Source of the DNA: Tubiluchus corallicola
Lineage: Eukaryota > Priapulida > Priapulimorpha > Priapulimorphida > Tubiluchidae
Assembly: GCA_030141605.1 (NCBI GenBank)
Contig: JAQGDQ010000008.1
Coordinates: forward strand, 889,501-953,500
Length of the DNA: 64,000 bases
Direction: 5' to 3'
A program made the translations under genes and the position numbers. The notes under the pieces are model-generated. The model saw nothing but the letters and a program-made list of their open reading frames with translations, ran no database searches and was not told the origin of the DNA. Below, piece by piece: positions 27,501 to 42,500 of the stretch; the stretch's first letter is position 1, and each line of letters opens with the position of its first letter.

Positions 27501-30500
27501 CTATTGGAATTTATAGATTCATTTATTAGTAAATTATGAAACAATTCCATTACCTGGCATAATTAATCTGCAATGCTGCGAGCATTTGTCCCAGTGCCTG
27601 TTGCTTTGCACTATTGGATTCTATAGAGAGAACTATCTTAGCCAATGACGGTCGTTGAGACTTGGCCGGATTGTTGTTATCCACTGGAATGCTTCCACTA
27701 TTGCTCTGATCATCACTAGAGATTCCTGACAAAAATTAGCAATTAACAGGTATCTTAATTAATTTTCCACCTCTTTTTATTCAGTCAAAGCATTAAAATA
27801 GCCATGACAAATAAAATAACATTGAAACGATAGTGCAGCTTTATAAAGCAGTGTCAATATATGCATGACAATCCAATAGTCTAGTCAAACAGCACTTGTA
27901 TAGCAAAATATTGCCTAACATCCTATTTTAAATAGCTTGCACGTAACGGAAAATAAGCAAAGACAGGCTAATGCAATTACTGGATGAGTGAATGATTATA
28001 ACTAAACAAAGTTTACTTCACCACATACATGAACAATTTTTCTTGCAGAACAGATTTGCGTTGGGTCTCTAAAGTGGTCTAATCAGTGAATTGTGTAATA
28101 AGTTTTTAACTAGTTTTACATTGTGACCTACTTCCTATTGTACATTTTTACTAAGTTCATGGCAATGGTAAATTGTTTTCTAATTGAATGGAAGCGCATC
28201 AAATGAAACGTTGCGTTCGAGCTATATTCATGTGCACAAATGTAAGTTCGTACACTTACGTAAGAGCAAAACGTATATGCATGCGCGTGTAACCCAATGC
28301 TTCACATTCTGGACTAGTTGTTCACATTAATAATTCTAGATGAGATACAAGGATAATAAGATACTTATTAAATTTAATAGACACTTACACTTCCCAGAAA
28401 TTACTCACTTGATATCCAAACTGATAAACAAAAAATGAAACAAAAAACATTGAACTGTGGAACATGATTATAAACCAATACACTTTTTTACAGAGTTCAG
28501 CATAGATGCAAGCCAGAACCCAATACTCAGTGGCAGGGCCTACTAAATGCAGATGGTTGTAGAGAGACCGTATCTATCTCATTATCAATGATAGCCCTTG
28601 AAAACGAGACAACTATAGAATAAATATATAATTAACCAATCTTTATGAAAGCTCAGCATCCCATTAACAAATTCTGTTTGTTCCTCATTGAAACATTTGT
28701 GAAAACTCAAAGAAGCCTTTGGATTTGGTAAAATTACACAAGACTAGAAAATTGCATTACCTAAGAGTGTGGCACCAAGGGAATCTTTGGTTGCAGTAAA
28801 CAGTACTGGTTCGTGCATACTGGGTGAACTCAGTTCTGTCGTGGCCCAAGCAACGCTGTGCGAGGAGCCGCATGCCACCTTGGTAATCTTCGTTCCTTCT
28901 AAACTTTGAACTAAACACGGTCGCTTGTTGACGGTTGTGGTGCCATTGCCTTGCTGACCATGATCGTTGTCACCCCAGGCAAACACCTGTTCAAGAATAA
29001 GATATGTAAAATCACTAGTTTCTGATCATTAATTAATTTCTCTCATTAATTTCTGATTAATTAATCAAAAGTGAGCACTGATTAATTTGTTAAATTTTCC
29101 AAATTAGCAATAATCTGTTTCATTCAATTACATTAATATTTTCTTAACACAAGTCAAAAAGTTTTGTGCATAATTTTTTAACCTTTTTCTTATCCCTATG
29201 TGTAGAAGCTTATCCAGGATCGATCGCATCTTATGTGCCATGTAAATACTACCAAAAGAAATTATTAAAAAATGAACAGAACCTATCCTCCATACATAAA
29301 TATGGAGGAAACTAATAATCGAATATTAGAACTAATATTCAAATTTACACAATTATCGAAATTGTTCTAGGTAATTAAATTGCCATCTAAAACTTAAAAA
29401 TGTCAGTAATAAAAGACAAAAAATCCTTCACCAACTTTTATGATAATTGTATCGGGGTAACAACTAATTTTTTGTCTTCTCAGTATTAAATAAAAAACAA
29501 AATTTTTTATTAAATTACCTGGCCAGTGTCAGTGACAGCCAAGCAATGCAGTGCACCAACAGACACATGAATGATCTTTTTTCCATTAAGCCCTTCTACC
29601 GGTTGAGGTCGTCGTACATGAGCGTCAGAACCATGTCCTAGACGATAGTAGTCACCTTTACCCCTGAAAACATGATGCTACTCAAGTCCCAAAATACTAT
29701 CATCTAAAATATAGTTGCGCATTGGCAAACCACAAAATAATTTTAGGTTTAATAGTGAGTTTCAAGTGTTATTAATAATGACAAATGATAAAATGATAAA
29801 ACTACAAAATCAAAAAATCTGGTATTTTATTTCTTTTCCTAAACTGCAAAAACTTTTCAGCACATCTAAAGACTAAAATTAATATACAATAAAATGACAA
29901 TGTGAATAAAGTGAATAGCTGAGGCTGGTCAGTGAATAGATGGGTGACCACCATTCACTCTGGGGGGGGGGCAGCTGTTTACACAGTTAAGTGAGGATTT
30001 ATTCACATCAGAATGTGGTCAGAATAGTAAGATTCCTCTGTTGGTTTAGTATCTCAGCGTAGATGATTATTATTATTTTATTATTATTATTTATGGGTAA
30101 TTAGGGGACAAAATAGTGTAGCATGTCATACAACACTATAATGTAATTGTATATATTAGCGCTAAACTTTACGTACCTATGACAATAACAATTAACAGGA
30201 AGGACAAAATTATAAATAACATTACAAATTTTGGTAAAGATGGCTGTGAAGGCGAGCTTTAAAAGTAGTTAAGCTGACAACATTTATGACTTTAAATGGC
30301 AAAGATTAAATACATTTATTACTCGACATGCAAAACTGTACAGATGTACAATGAGTCAAACTTGAGGTTAACTCTGTAAGCTTTAAATTATGTCCACAAA
30401 GACTTGTATCACTAGACAACACAAAAAGACATCTGTAGTCATAATCTACAAATTCCATGGAGCAACTGGTAAGTAAGAATCAAGTCAGCTCGTTGATGCC

Positions 30501-33500
30501 TAATGTAGAGAGACTGAAGAGAGAACACAAAAAGCCACTCATTATAACTAAACTGGGATAATCCGTAGACTAAGAGTGTGACACTACGCTGAACTTTTTC
30601 CAAATAATCAATATCTCATTGATAATAACGCTACCAAACATGACAGGTGTACTCAAATTTTGAGTGTATTAGAGGCTGATACATAAGTAGGAATGACTGT
30701 TTGTCTAATCAAAAGAGCGTTGTATTAAGCTAATATTTGCGCCTTGTCTGATTCAAGTTTTTGACAATGCTCCGAAGATTTAGCATCAGATGAAATAAGA
30801 CAGCATAGGTAACATTCACATGCAGAAGTGATCACGTCATCATTGAGTGTATACTCAAATTACGGATTGTAAAATTCAAAACGTAAGATTGCACATTTTG
30901 AGGCCATCAACCAGAGGTGAGCCCAATCACTAGCAGAATTTAGGTCATCCTGCAGAGCAAAAACATTGGCCTGATTTGTGGTTAGATGGAGCTGTTAGGT
31001 TCCCATCTCACCACAGCCAACGAACTGTAAGCAGGCCGCCCAGAATTAGCTTGGAAATTGCCATACTGTGTGTAAAAATGATTCAATTCTAAATTCAACA
31101 ACAACAAGCATACAAGTTAGTTAAATACCTTATAAAGGGATTTCTTACAAAGTTAGTTAAACACCTTACAAAAGAAATGTTTTTATAGAAAAGCCATTTA
31201 CCAAGTCCAAACTTGTCCACTTTTTGTCAAAGCTAACGAAAATTGCGCACCACATTCTATCTGATAAACTCCAAGTCCAGATAATCTGTCAATTTCCTAA
31301 AAAAAATCAAAGAATCCAAGAGTTCTCAAATTGTATCCATGCTTTTGTACAATATACGTAAAAGGATACTAGAATTTAGAAATGAAAAGCACAAAAACAT
31401 CACTTTATTTAAATGAAATAAAGATTTTTATGACATACATAAAAACTTAAGGCAGAAAAATTTTAGGATAGAAAAATTTCTGATTAGGAGCAAAAAACTG
31501 GGTTCAAAGTGACAAAATGAGAATATTGTTTTAATCGTAATTCCAAATCCAGGTTATGAAGGTTTATGAATTTCATTTCGTGTTGAGCCAACTAATTATA
31601 TAGCTAACTAAGAAAACTAATGAAAAAGTCACTCTGTTTCTGTTAAAGTTGTTACGGAGGGTAAAGAAACACCACCCAAAAACAACAAAATCAATCTGAA
31701 ATAACATTTAGCAGTAAAATCAATCCACTGTTCCTGCTACTAACCTGAGGCACATTGCACCCCTCACTCCCGCCTCTACCCAACTTGCCGAAATCTCCGT
31801 CTCCCCATGAGTAGAGTAAACCTTCATCAGTTAGAGCGATCGTCTGAGCGTCTCTGCTACCACAAGCTACTTGAACCACCCTCTGCCCAGCTAGAGCCTT
31901 CACCTAAAATGCAGAAAAAGTTAAACATTCATTGAAATACTGACACTTTAAATTTTTTAGCAGTTATTAGACATACTAAATCTACGATGGTTGGTATCAA
32001 TGTAAGTTCACTTTGAGACTAGCTGGAGACTATTTATGTTACGAGAACATATTGATTGAGATCTGTGATCTCATTGCATTTATTAGCATTTTCTATGTGG
32101 TTATATTGCCGATACTTTTGTCAGGAAATATGGTTGTGCATCACCTATTTACGAGGTGTCTATTAATGTACAACTAGTTCTCCAAGTATGCAGTCCGCTA
32201 TAATATTTATTAGGTGAAGACCTACAGGCCAACACTCTTTACCATTAATCTTAACTGCTTACTTAATCTTGACTAGGCCTAGTTAGTTTTCATGTTTCAC
32301 TGAATGCTTTTACATCTACATGAGCTAACTCACTTGGTGGCTACAGCCCTGTCACTAGATTTCTGTTTTTCTTCTTATCAAGTATGATTCGAGTCATTTG
32401 ATAGGTTTATTTATAGTGTATTATTATGTTTTCAATATATGCTTTCTGCGGCTGAAAGTAACGCTTAACACTGAGGTTAAAATCTTATTGATATAATAAC
32501 ATTTTCATTATTACAATCATTACAGTGGAAGTTATTATCGTTACTAAGTCAATACATAACCATTTATATGCGCCACGTTTTCCTAGCTAAAATGTGCAGG
32601 TTGGGCCCTTTTGTTAGTTTCAGCAATGTCATTTACTAATATAACTTCACAAGCAATCAAGAAACTAATTTATTACATCAATATACTCTCTAGATTTTCC
32701 ACAATTTTACACACTTAAAACCAATTTCTTCACATCTTTTATTAAAAACTGATTGTTGTTCAACTGTAAGGATAGTACTTAATGTTTGTTATACATATTA
32801 TAATTGCTGCAAATTTACCCAATTTTTTCGATGAAATTTTTGACATTTATTGCAGCGAGTTTCATTTCTAGTGATTAATTTAGACATTTTGCTTTTGCAG
32901 TCGACCATTTCTTTTCCTGACAACTATTTGCAATCAAGATGAGAGTTTATAAAGAGACTAAGAAACTCGCTTGTTACACTGTTCTTGCACTGGTTTTTAC
33001 ACTCAGCCTTACATTTTGTTACAAATGCTGAAACAAAAATGGTTTTCGCAAGAGGTCTGGCCAAATTTTTCTACACACGTATAAAAACACAAACTATGTT
33101 TTCTAACCTGTCCATCATTACTACATTTGCAAAGAATTTTCTGTTTTAGAGCCCGTGTGGCTCCAGCTAAAGTCGAACAACAACTACGTTTATTGCGCAA
33201 ATTGCTTTGAGATAAGATGTTGAACTGAAAACATACAAAAAGAGCAGACAGGCATTGTACAGCAATTTTATGTTTAGGGAAACAAAGGTAATGACATTTT
33301 TTGCTTGTTTTACTTTTCTGGATTTCGGCCTCAAAATAATTTATACAGTACATGCAAGCATGTTTGCCTGCAGCTGTGTGAATTAAAAAACTGACATTAT
33401 CACAACGAAGACAATTAGCATCAGTGTAAAGGGTTACCTGTTTTGGTCTTAGCTGGGTCATGGTGTCACCATGTCCTAAACGTCCATATTCTCCAAGACC

Positions 33501-36500
33501 CCAGGTGTACAATTCTCCATTCGATATGATGGCAGCACTGTGAGAACTACCACATGAAATATCCCGCACTCTCTTAGACTTCAAAGCTTCTATCAACTTC
33601 GGTTTGTCACAACTCCTACCGAAAAATAGCAAAAAAATGGTTAATTCTGCTTTAATATATATTTTTTAAGTGATAAATAAAGTAACCAATTACATCACTA
33701 ACAGACAACCGGCTTTAGTGATCTAACTTCAGTTAGCCAACAAAAAACATATTTCAAAAACATTTAGTTCCTAGTTAGCAGTTGCGTCACCATAATCAGA
33801 TAAAGATTAAGCCTCAATTCACTAACTTTCATGACTTTATGTAAAACTAAAAATATACTTAAACTGATATTGCACCTATTTTATGATTTTCTGTACAATT
33901 GCAATTTTCTTACAAAAGCATCATCTCAGTTTTTTTAAACACTGAGCATGCTACGGTAAAACACTATGATGGACATAAGCTTCTGAATCTTGATCTTTGA
34001 TCAGTTGTTCACATTGACATGCTAATTTGGCTTCGTGAGCCAAAGAAATGTATTCTTAATGGGTAATGTATGCAAATGGGTAAGAAGCCATGTGCAGATT
34101 TGACTGCATAATACTTCAACAGCTAAAATATTAACACATACATTTGCAGAAAAAAAGAAATGACAAAATATAAACCAGACTTAACACCCAAAACGAATGA
34201 TAAAATGGATAATCTTCTTGATACCTAAAACCAATAAACTATTAATCCCTAACAATTTTCAATAAAGGCTTGAAACCGTTACTTAGTTGTGCTGTACGAC
34301 TGTACTATAATTTAATTGTCTGAGAGTATCATTAACTGCATGTGGCACTAAACTGAAATGAACTGAATTAATAATGCTTACATTCTGCTTGAGTGTCCTA
34401 ATTTGCCATCATCACCTTCACCCCACGAGAACACCTTACCGTCAACCGTAAGTGCTAGCGCATGTCTGCCACCTAAAACAATGGTAAAATTTGACAAAAA
34501 GGGCAAACACATTCAGACATCTGGCACACATGACACCATGAATAGTAATCCAATTAACCAAAAATTAACGTTAGCAAAGTATGTTATGACATTGCCAAAA
34601 GTGCACTGACTTACTTAAGTGTTACTTAAGACTTAAAAAACAGACATCAAAGTTCAAGAAGGCAACCATTCAGAAAACTTTAAGAATCTTGTTCCTCAAT
34701 TTAAAATAAACTACAGATTTGCAATGCATGCAGCTATTCTAATTATCACATGCCATAACTAAAAATTTCCAGACTCAGTGATTCCTTACCTAACATAAGC
34801 TACTACAATACAATGAATATAAGTTTTTAACATACCAGAATGAACTGCAACTTTCTTAATGACATATTGGCTAAAAGCTGTTATGAGTTTTGGTGTAGAG
34901 ACATTGTTACAGTGACCAAGTCCTAATCTGCCGTTTGTGCCTTCACCGCAAGCATACACTTTGCCATCCTGTGTCACTAAATGAAACATTAATAATTAAC
35001 ATTTACGTCATGTGTCGGCTTTCTCACCATCATATACCAGTTATGTCTGTTTACAGGCACTACACAAGCAGGATTCTAAAATAAAAGAAATCTGCCTTCA
35101 GGACAGGTAAATATAGGTTTAGTCCAGCAAGAAAACTAGACAATGCTATGCTTGTGGCTACTCAGCATCGTTTCCGACAGCCTGTGTTCCAACAGCACTC
35201 AACAACAAGGACATAATCATGCCAGGACCAGAATCTAGCTTATTACAAAGAAGGTGTCTTAACCATGTTTGGATGTGACTACTGCGCCTTCAAAAAAGTA
35301 AATAACCAGAATCGTATGGCAAATAAAATTCTCCAGAGCGAGTACTGAAATCGGTGGTCACCAGTGGCTCCCAGACCGACTTCAGCATTGTTTGACTTTT
35401 GTTACAAGTGCACAATGTGATTACTCACCTATTTCCCTAATCTCAGTACTAAGTATTAAATGCAAAAAAACCATATAATTATAGGTTCCCTGAAACAATT
35501 CCAAATTTTGTGGCACAATTCAACTTCACACAAACAGCAAAAACAAGCATAAAACTGTAAATTTGCCTGATTTAGTTCTAAGCTTGAACATACCTATGAA
35601 AAGGCTTTTTGAGCCGCCTGCTATTTGAACACATTTCAACGAGGAAAGTGTCTCAGAAAACACGGGTGTCTTAATTTTCGAACCTTTCAATCCTCCCAAC
35701 TGATCCTTATCATTCAATCCCCAGACAAATACTTTGGATTGTATTTCACTTTTTCCTGCAACAGAATCAAAACTAATTTTATCCCAGAAGCTTGTAAGGA
35801 TGACGGAAAAGTCACAAAAACATTTTACGAAACAGACGAAATTAAGAACAAAAATTCATGTAATTAACTAGATTATGGGTGTGAATGGCAGAATATTTAT
35901 TCCGTTTATTTCACAACAATTGTTAACTACGGCGGGTCATGCGTTGAAGGAAGAAGGAGCATGCTGAAAAATTGTGGACTAGTCTGGACAATTTCCACAA
36001 TTCACAATTTGTCAGCGTATTTTCTGTTCTTTTTCCAACTCATTACTCGCAATAGGTAATAATTTTGTAAAATAAACCACAAAGGTTTATGAAAATTCTG
36101 ACAGTCATAATCTAATTAATGATATCGTTAATTGCCAGGTAATTTGAAAAAGGTGACCATAAATTCATGTAAGCATATTCACATAAAATTTACAAACATA
36201 CACAAAAGTCAAATAAACATAAAGACGAAGAAAAATAAAAACATTTACACTAAAAATCCAAAATTAAAATACCAATAGAAAGCTAAGATTACAACTGCAA
36301 GAAAAGCTTAAAAAAAGCAAAAGAGCTCAGACATGTTAAAAAAATGGAACAAACAAAAATTAAAATAAAAAATGTCACATAATACACAGCCAGTTCCATC
36401 TAACTTTTATCAAGTATACATTGATTCATGCTCTTCAATTTGATTTCGCTTATTCGGATGATATTTCCTTCATTCTTACATTTATCCTCACATTGAAGAA

Positions 36501-39500
36501 GTTTACTATCCTTCATTCTATGATTCATTTTGTTTATTACAACATCAACACTCAGTTTTTCCTGCTGAAAAATCAGTCAACCTCATTTAGTTCATCACAC
36601 AGTTATGCAAGACAGTCCAAAATATGTCATTTCTTTTCTTATGCTCATCGAATGTAAGAAAATCCTCGATGCTACTAGTGATGTTCAAGATTCTTTGAAC
36701 ATCAAGTAAGGATGTTCTTTCTTTTTCAAGGTTTATACTAATAAATGATTTTTTACATTTCGGTATATTGCAAGCTGTAGTCCAGCTGTAGTACGGCCTA
36801 CTTAGAGTAAATGGTTATGTCAGGACTAGACCTGGTGCATTATCAAGGCAATGCCTCTAACATGGGACAATGAACCATCAGAGGCATCTTAGTCTTATAG
36901 GAATGTGAATGTTTCCACGTTTTAAGAGTTAAACAGCCACAGAAAACCACCCACAGGGAGTACTGAACCCAGGCAATCATAAACCATTCACTGATATGCC
37001 TCAGCAATGCTTAACTTTGGTCACAAATCACATGCACATGACCAGTTGGCTATTTGCTCCCTCAAAGGATACCAGTAATATAAAGGAACATAAAAGTTAA
37101 ACAAAACAATACAGCTTTTATAAAACTTACCATCAGATTTTCCTTTCTTTTTCGCACTCATGACATCCAAATCATTATCCTCCTCATCTGATGCTAAGAA
37201 AGAAAAAGAAGCCGCAAGGTTGTCCTCATCACCACGGAGACGGCCAATGATTGACAAGCCATGCACTTTGCAGTCAATACCATTGCTTTTGCATTGTTTT
37301 ATAGCAATTTCTATGAACAGGTAGTACTAAAAAATGAAACATTATTTTGGTTATTAACAATTATTATCAACAATTGTAATCTAAAAAAATTGGAATAATA
37401 TCTTCTGTCACCACTACATATAACGAATGACACACAAATGGAATTAATGATGAAGAATGTAAAAATTTGAAATGTTTTGCACCCGTAATGGAAGTTTTTC
37501 TTATTCTCTTTGAGTTTTACATATGTCTATTGATAGGCCTTCTCAGGCATAGAATTTCATTGGACTTTTTCGTTAATTGATGTCGATAAATGTTATTTCA
37601 CAATCAAAAATATATTGGTGAAATGGAGGTTTTAATAATTATGAATATTATACTAAAATGCTAACCACTATAATAATTTTTAGATATTTTATAAAATAAT
37701 GTTTCTGAATACACTGCAGATTTCTAAACTGGTAATAAGTTAAATAATGAGCACTGTGAGACATTTTCGATCCTGGAAGTTATTAAATGATGTTAAAAAA
37801 TAAAAAGTGTCTGTAATTATTAAATTTCTGAAACCAAACTAAACCAAGAAGACAAACGTGAAAAAAGTGAGAGAGCATCTACAAATAAATCAAAAACTTT
37901 TGGAATGCAAGGCAATTTCGTAGTGTTAGACTTGTAATCCGAATGTCCCAAGTTCAAATCCAAGCTGAAGTGCAAACGTTTTGCCATTTGCTTTCTATCC
38001 ATTTACATTGGTTTCAAATATTTAACAAGTGTGAGCTCAATGCAATAATTTTTGGTTGCAAAAATCTAGAAGCTTCTCATTTTCATCGAAAATTTGTACT
38101 TGAAATCATCACATTTGATTTTGAATGAATCGTGAGTACCATGAATACATGGGGAGTTTTTCTTTAACTGTCCCACCTCAAACTGATAATCTTGGAAGTT
38201 GGATTAAAATAAATAAATAACTATGTAAGTTTTTTAATTACATTTACACGCAATGAAAATGTGCAAACAGCTGATACTTGATGATGAATATTTCCAAACA
38301 TATTTTTCATCAATACTGTTACAAAACTTTTAAAATATTTTTCAATAATCGCACACCTCTGTCATATCGGAAAGCAAAGCTGGCTCGTCGGGTTGTAAGT
38401 TGATTTTTCGTAGCTCCTTCATGCTGCCAATAGCATCACCTCCACTGACAACAACCACAGATGGCATGTAGCTAGCATCTGAGTCTTGAACTCTCATCTT
38501 TAGGGAACAGATGAGGATGTCAGCATGTAACTCTAACCTAATCCAGTGCTGAAAATAGTCAAAAGGAAGTAGTTGTAATAGTCATCCTTGTTCTACAAAC
38601 TATATTTGTATTTACTATGACACTGTTATATGTTTGAAAAAAAAACAAATGGTTACAAATTTCCGCATGTTAAGAAGTTATTTAGAAAGAAAATGTTTAC
38701 TTTCTATTTACTTTCTAAGATTTGGTGAACAACTAATGTGTAACTGCATGACTTATACGATATATATCAACAACCATTATTGATTTTTGCCTTTGGAATA
38801 ATGCTTTCTATGTAATGGTTTCATTTAACAAAGTTTGACTCAACACTGGACAGTGCTTTCGTTAAGTGGTGACTTATAAACCAATCATATTCGAACTATT
38901 ATTATGCAATTGAGGGAAGTAAATAAAAGACAACATTATGTTGCAATACTAAATAGAAAGGTAATTAAAGCAATAGAGCAAAGCACAGCACTAATAACTT
39001 AAAGGCCGACTCATTGAAAAAATACAATTTGCCTCTCATGCTGTGCTTTTACACAGAGTTAAGCAATGTTAGCTTTAGGCAATTGACAACACACTGCCTA
39101 GCATGTCTGCCTGCAGCAATGGCTACAACACAGATGACACAGTAATTCTACCATGCATAATGGTGTTATTAAAGTGGATACTCATTTTGAAAAATTTCCT
39201 AAAATGCAGAACACCAGAGGTAACAATTTTTGGATGATCACAACAAAGCAGAAAATAAGTTTCTTTGTATCCATTTAAGTAAGATGAGAAGTAGAAGTAA
39301 GTGTAATTTAAAAACATTCAACCAATTACGAGATACGCGCAAAACATTTTTTGGGTCCGACCCAGCCTGCTATCTTCTGCCCGTTACAGCTATTAAAAAA
39401 TCACCCTACTTTAAAGCCAGATGGGTGTAAACATTCTTGGGTAAGCAGAAAAATCGTCTATAGATACTCTACAGGCAATTTAGAGTTCCAGAAAAATTGA

Positions 39501-42500
39501 AATACAATAAGTACAGAGCCCAAGTTAGCAGATCCAAACCAACAAACTATACAACAAGAGCAATTGTCACTACAAGTACAAACACCTGTTATATGTAAAT
39601 TCGGGTTTTTTTGAAGAAGGTTGTGCCCTATATCTATTTATCCGCAAAAGCAATTTTTGTCAATTTAATTTAGTATTTAAAAAGAACTGTTCATCTGTTC
39701 ATCTAAGAAGTTTTTTTTATTAACTAATATTCTCAATCCCCGTAAATTTACATTATCTTACTCAAGCACTATAAGCTACTGCATGTTGTATGATGCGTGC
39801 GGCACAGCCGTTTTCCAATAAAATTATAGTTTAACATGTCGCACCATACTAAATAACATACAGTATGCAAAAAGGTACGCATAAGTAATTTAGTAAGTAA
39901 ATAAATTTTCTGGATATAGGGATAATAAAAATTCTTTTCCTTCGACACACTTCCAAGTAAATCATTTTTAATAATTGGACGTTTATATTTTAGACAGGCA
40001 TCCTTTTTTTGTTTTTTCCAGTGCTGTTTTATCCTTGTGGAAGTGCTGTTAATTGATAATTATGTGAATTTTTTTATATAGTCACAGCCCGTGGTTTATT
40101 TCAAATACACTTTAACTCATGGTTGCTGAACACAGTAAGCCTGTGTTAAACTAATAGTAGAGTTACGGTTCAGTCTGCTGGCTTAGGCAAAGTGATGTTG
40201 TCAAACATTTGCTTCCCGATAGTTTTATTTGGGGGAACTATGCAGTAAATACGCAGCATATACTGTCAGCTGTTTATAGAGGTAAAAAGGACGCTTTTTA
40301 AAGCAATTTGTTAGCAACGTAATGCTAACAGTTGGCTATTTACAACATATTTTAGGTAAGAAAATTAATAACAAAGTGTCTAAATAAATGACAGATTAAA
40401 TAAGAAAAATGCAAAAAACTAGCAGTTCATATCCAGTAATTTAAAGCAAAGGTAACAGAGTTCAACAAACTAAACAAAAATGATGACAAATTTTGTAAAA
40501 TTTAAATACATACTTTGCCCTGCGACCCATGACTCTGCCAGTAAGTATCAGGCTTCCCATCAATAAGCCTATGGGCTTGATTTTCTCTGGACGACACCGT
40601 CAGATTCTTCACGCACCGTCCCCAGTCTTTAATATGCTCACAACCTGCCCCACCAGAAAGCGCCCCGTGCTTACCATACTTCCCAGGTTTACCCACATAC
40701 ACTGGAGCACAACCTGTGAACAAATACCTCTTAATATTGACTAAATTAATTACACAGTGAATTCCATCAGTTCAGAAATGTTAAATCACAAAGAAAATCA
40801 AAATCACAGCAAAAGACCACCTATACATATCTTTATGATAGTTGTTGGGTAACTGTGCCCATTATAGGCCAGAAAGATTAAGCCAAATGCCTATTTTCTG
40901 TACAGTTCAGCAGGCTGAAAGCTTTGGTACAGCATTCAACGCCAGGCCTACTTGATGTAGAAGATTGTGGTGGGATGGATTCCTAGGTCGTTATAATTCT
41001 CTAAGATGAGACACTGGAGAGGTTGAGAGAGGTATCTTAACCATGTTTGGACGTGCATTACAACCTTACTTAATAAGGTAAATACCTACAAGCACAATGT
41101 CAGATGAAACCATATAAAGGAAGTTTAATACGAAGGAAATCCATCCATTTGCTGAACAGGCTCAGCATTTCAACTGCTAAGTACTACACATTGCCAACTT
41201 GCCTATTAACCAATGGCAGCAGAAATTTCACAATATTGGAGAAACTGTTTCCAAAAGTGGATATTCTAATGTAATTAAATTCACTTATTTAGAAAAGTAG
41301 AAAAAAAAATAAGTAAAAAATAAATAAGTAGAATTCATGCACATTTACCTAGCGAGAGCATGACTATGACAAATTACATTAACAAACGATAATTTCACCA
41401 GAAGTTTAGTATTACCTGGCTCAAAAATCTTGTTGAAAGGATGTTTATGATCTTGACGAGTCCGGAAACAGTTTTCACAGAAACGAGTTTCACAGGACTT
41501 GCATTGAAAGAGGGCGCCACTGATAGGTGACACTTTACAGCCATCACACCTGTTAATTGCATATAGACGAAAAAAGTAACTACAACATACAACGCACAAC
41601 TGACAAAAGACAACAGAAAAATTATTAAACTAGCAATACAAAAGTAATGCATTAACAATACTCAATTTGTTAAGGTGATAATGTGACATTATTGCAGTGT
41701 ATTGATTATCTGATAATGGTCGATATTGTGGCTCTAAGCCAACGAAAATGCACTACACTATAGCACACAATAAAAAAATAAAGCACCAGTTTCATTATTG
41801 TGATGGTTAAAAAGCTTAAGACAGGAGGGTACAAACAAACAAAAGGAAAATCTGGGGAGTGCTGTAATAAACAACAAGCTGGATCAGAGATAAGAACTGC
41901 CTGTTGACAATGCATTTCCTGCCTTCTGAACAATGTATGTAACCTATACAAGTAATAGTTTACGACAATTTCATATTTACAATATTTACTATGACTATGA
42001 AATTTATTTCACAAAAAAATAGTAAAGTTACAACATATTATCAACAATAACAAATCTTAAATGGTGTGAGGGGAGGGTACGGCCAAATGGTCATTTACAC
42101 ACTCCCCTTACATACTAGAAGGTATTATTAGTACATGCGTGGCTGTGGAAGAATACAGGTGTTATAGAACTATTACAATAATTCAACAAAACATAATGAT
42201 TATGACATAAGAAGACAACGATAGTTGAAACTGAATCAGTTAAAAATTTATAATAACGACTTACACAAAGCAAAACAGGAAGGGATACTAATGATAACAT
42301 TTATGAAAAGAGAATATTTAGCCTTTGTATATTAAATAATAATTATTATTACTACTGCAGCGGTAGTATACAATATATACATACAAGCACATACTATGTG
42401 CTTGTGTTTGTATATATGACATTATTTGAAATCAGAGGGTAAAATTAAAAAAAAATACCAAAACTTCTCTAAATCTGTGTTTTGTGTGTATTTGCAGCCA

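Noticed and set aside
27275-27550. Separate small gene encoded by the repeated exon-end copies
   Set aside because: The reading frame is a shifted, decaying copy of the adjacent HERC2 exon, with no start or acceptor of its own.
33009-33437. Extension of the long open frame beyond the 33438-33615 exon as coding sequence
   Set aside because: A consensus donor at 33437-33436 ends the exon in phase with the next one. The downstream residues show no RCC1 pattern.
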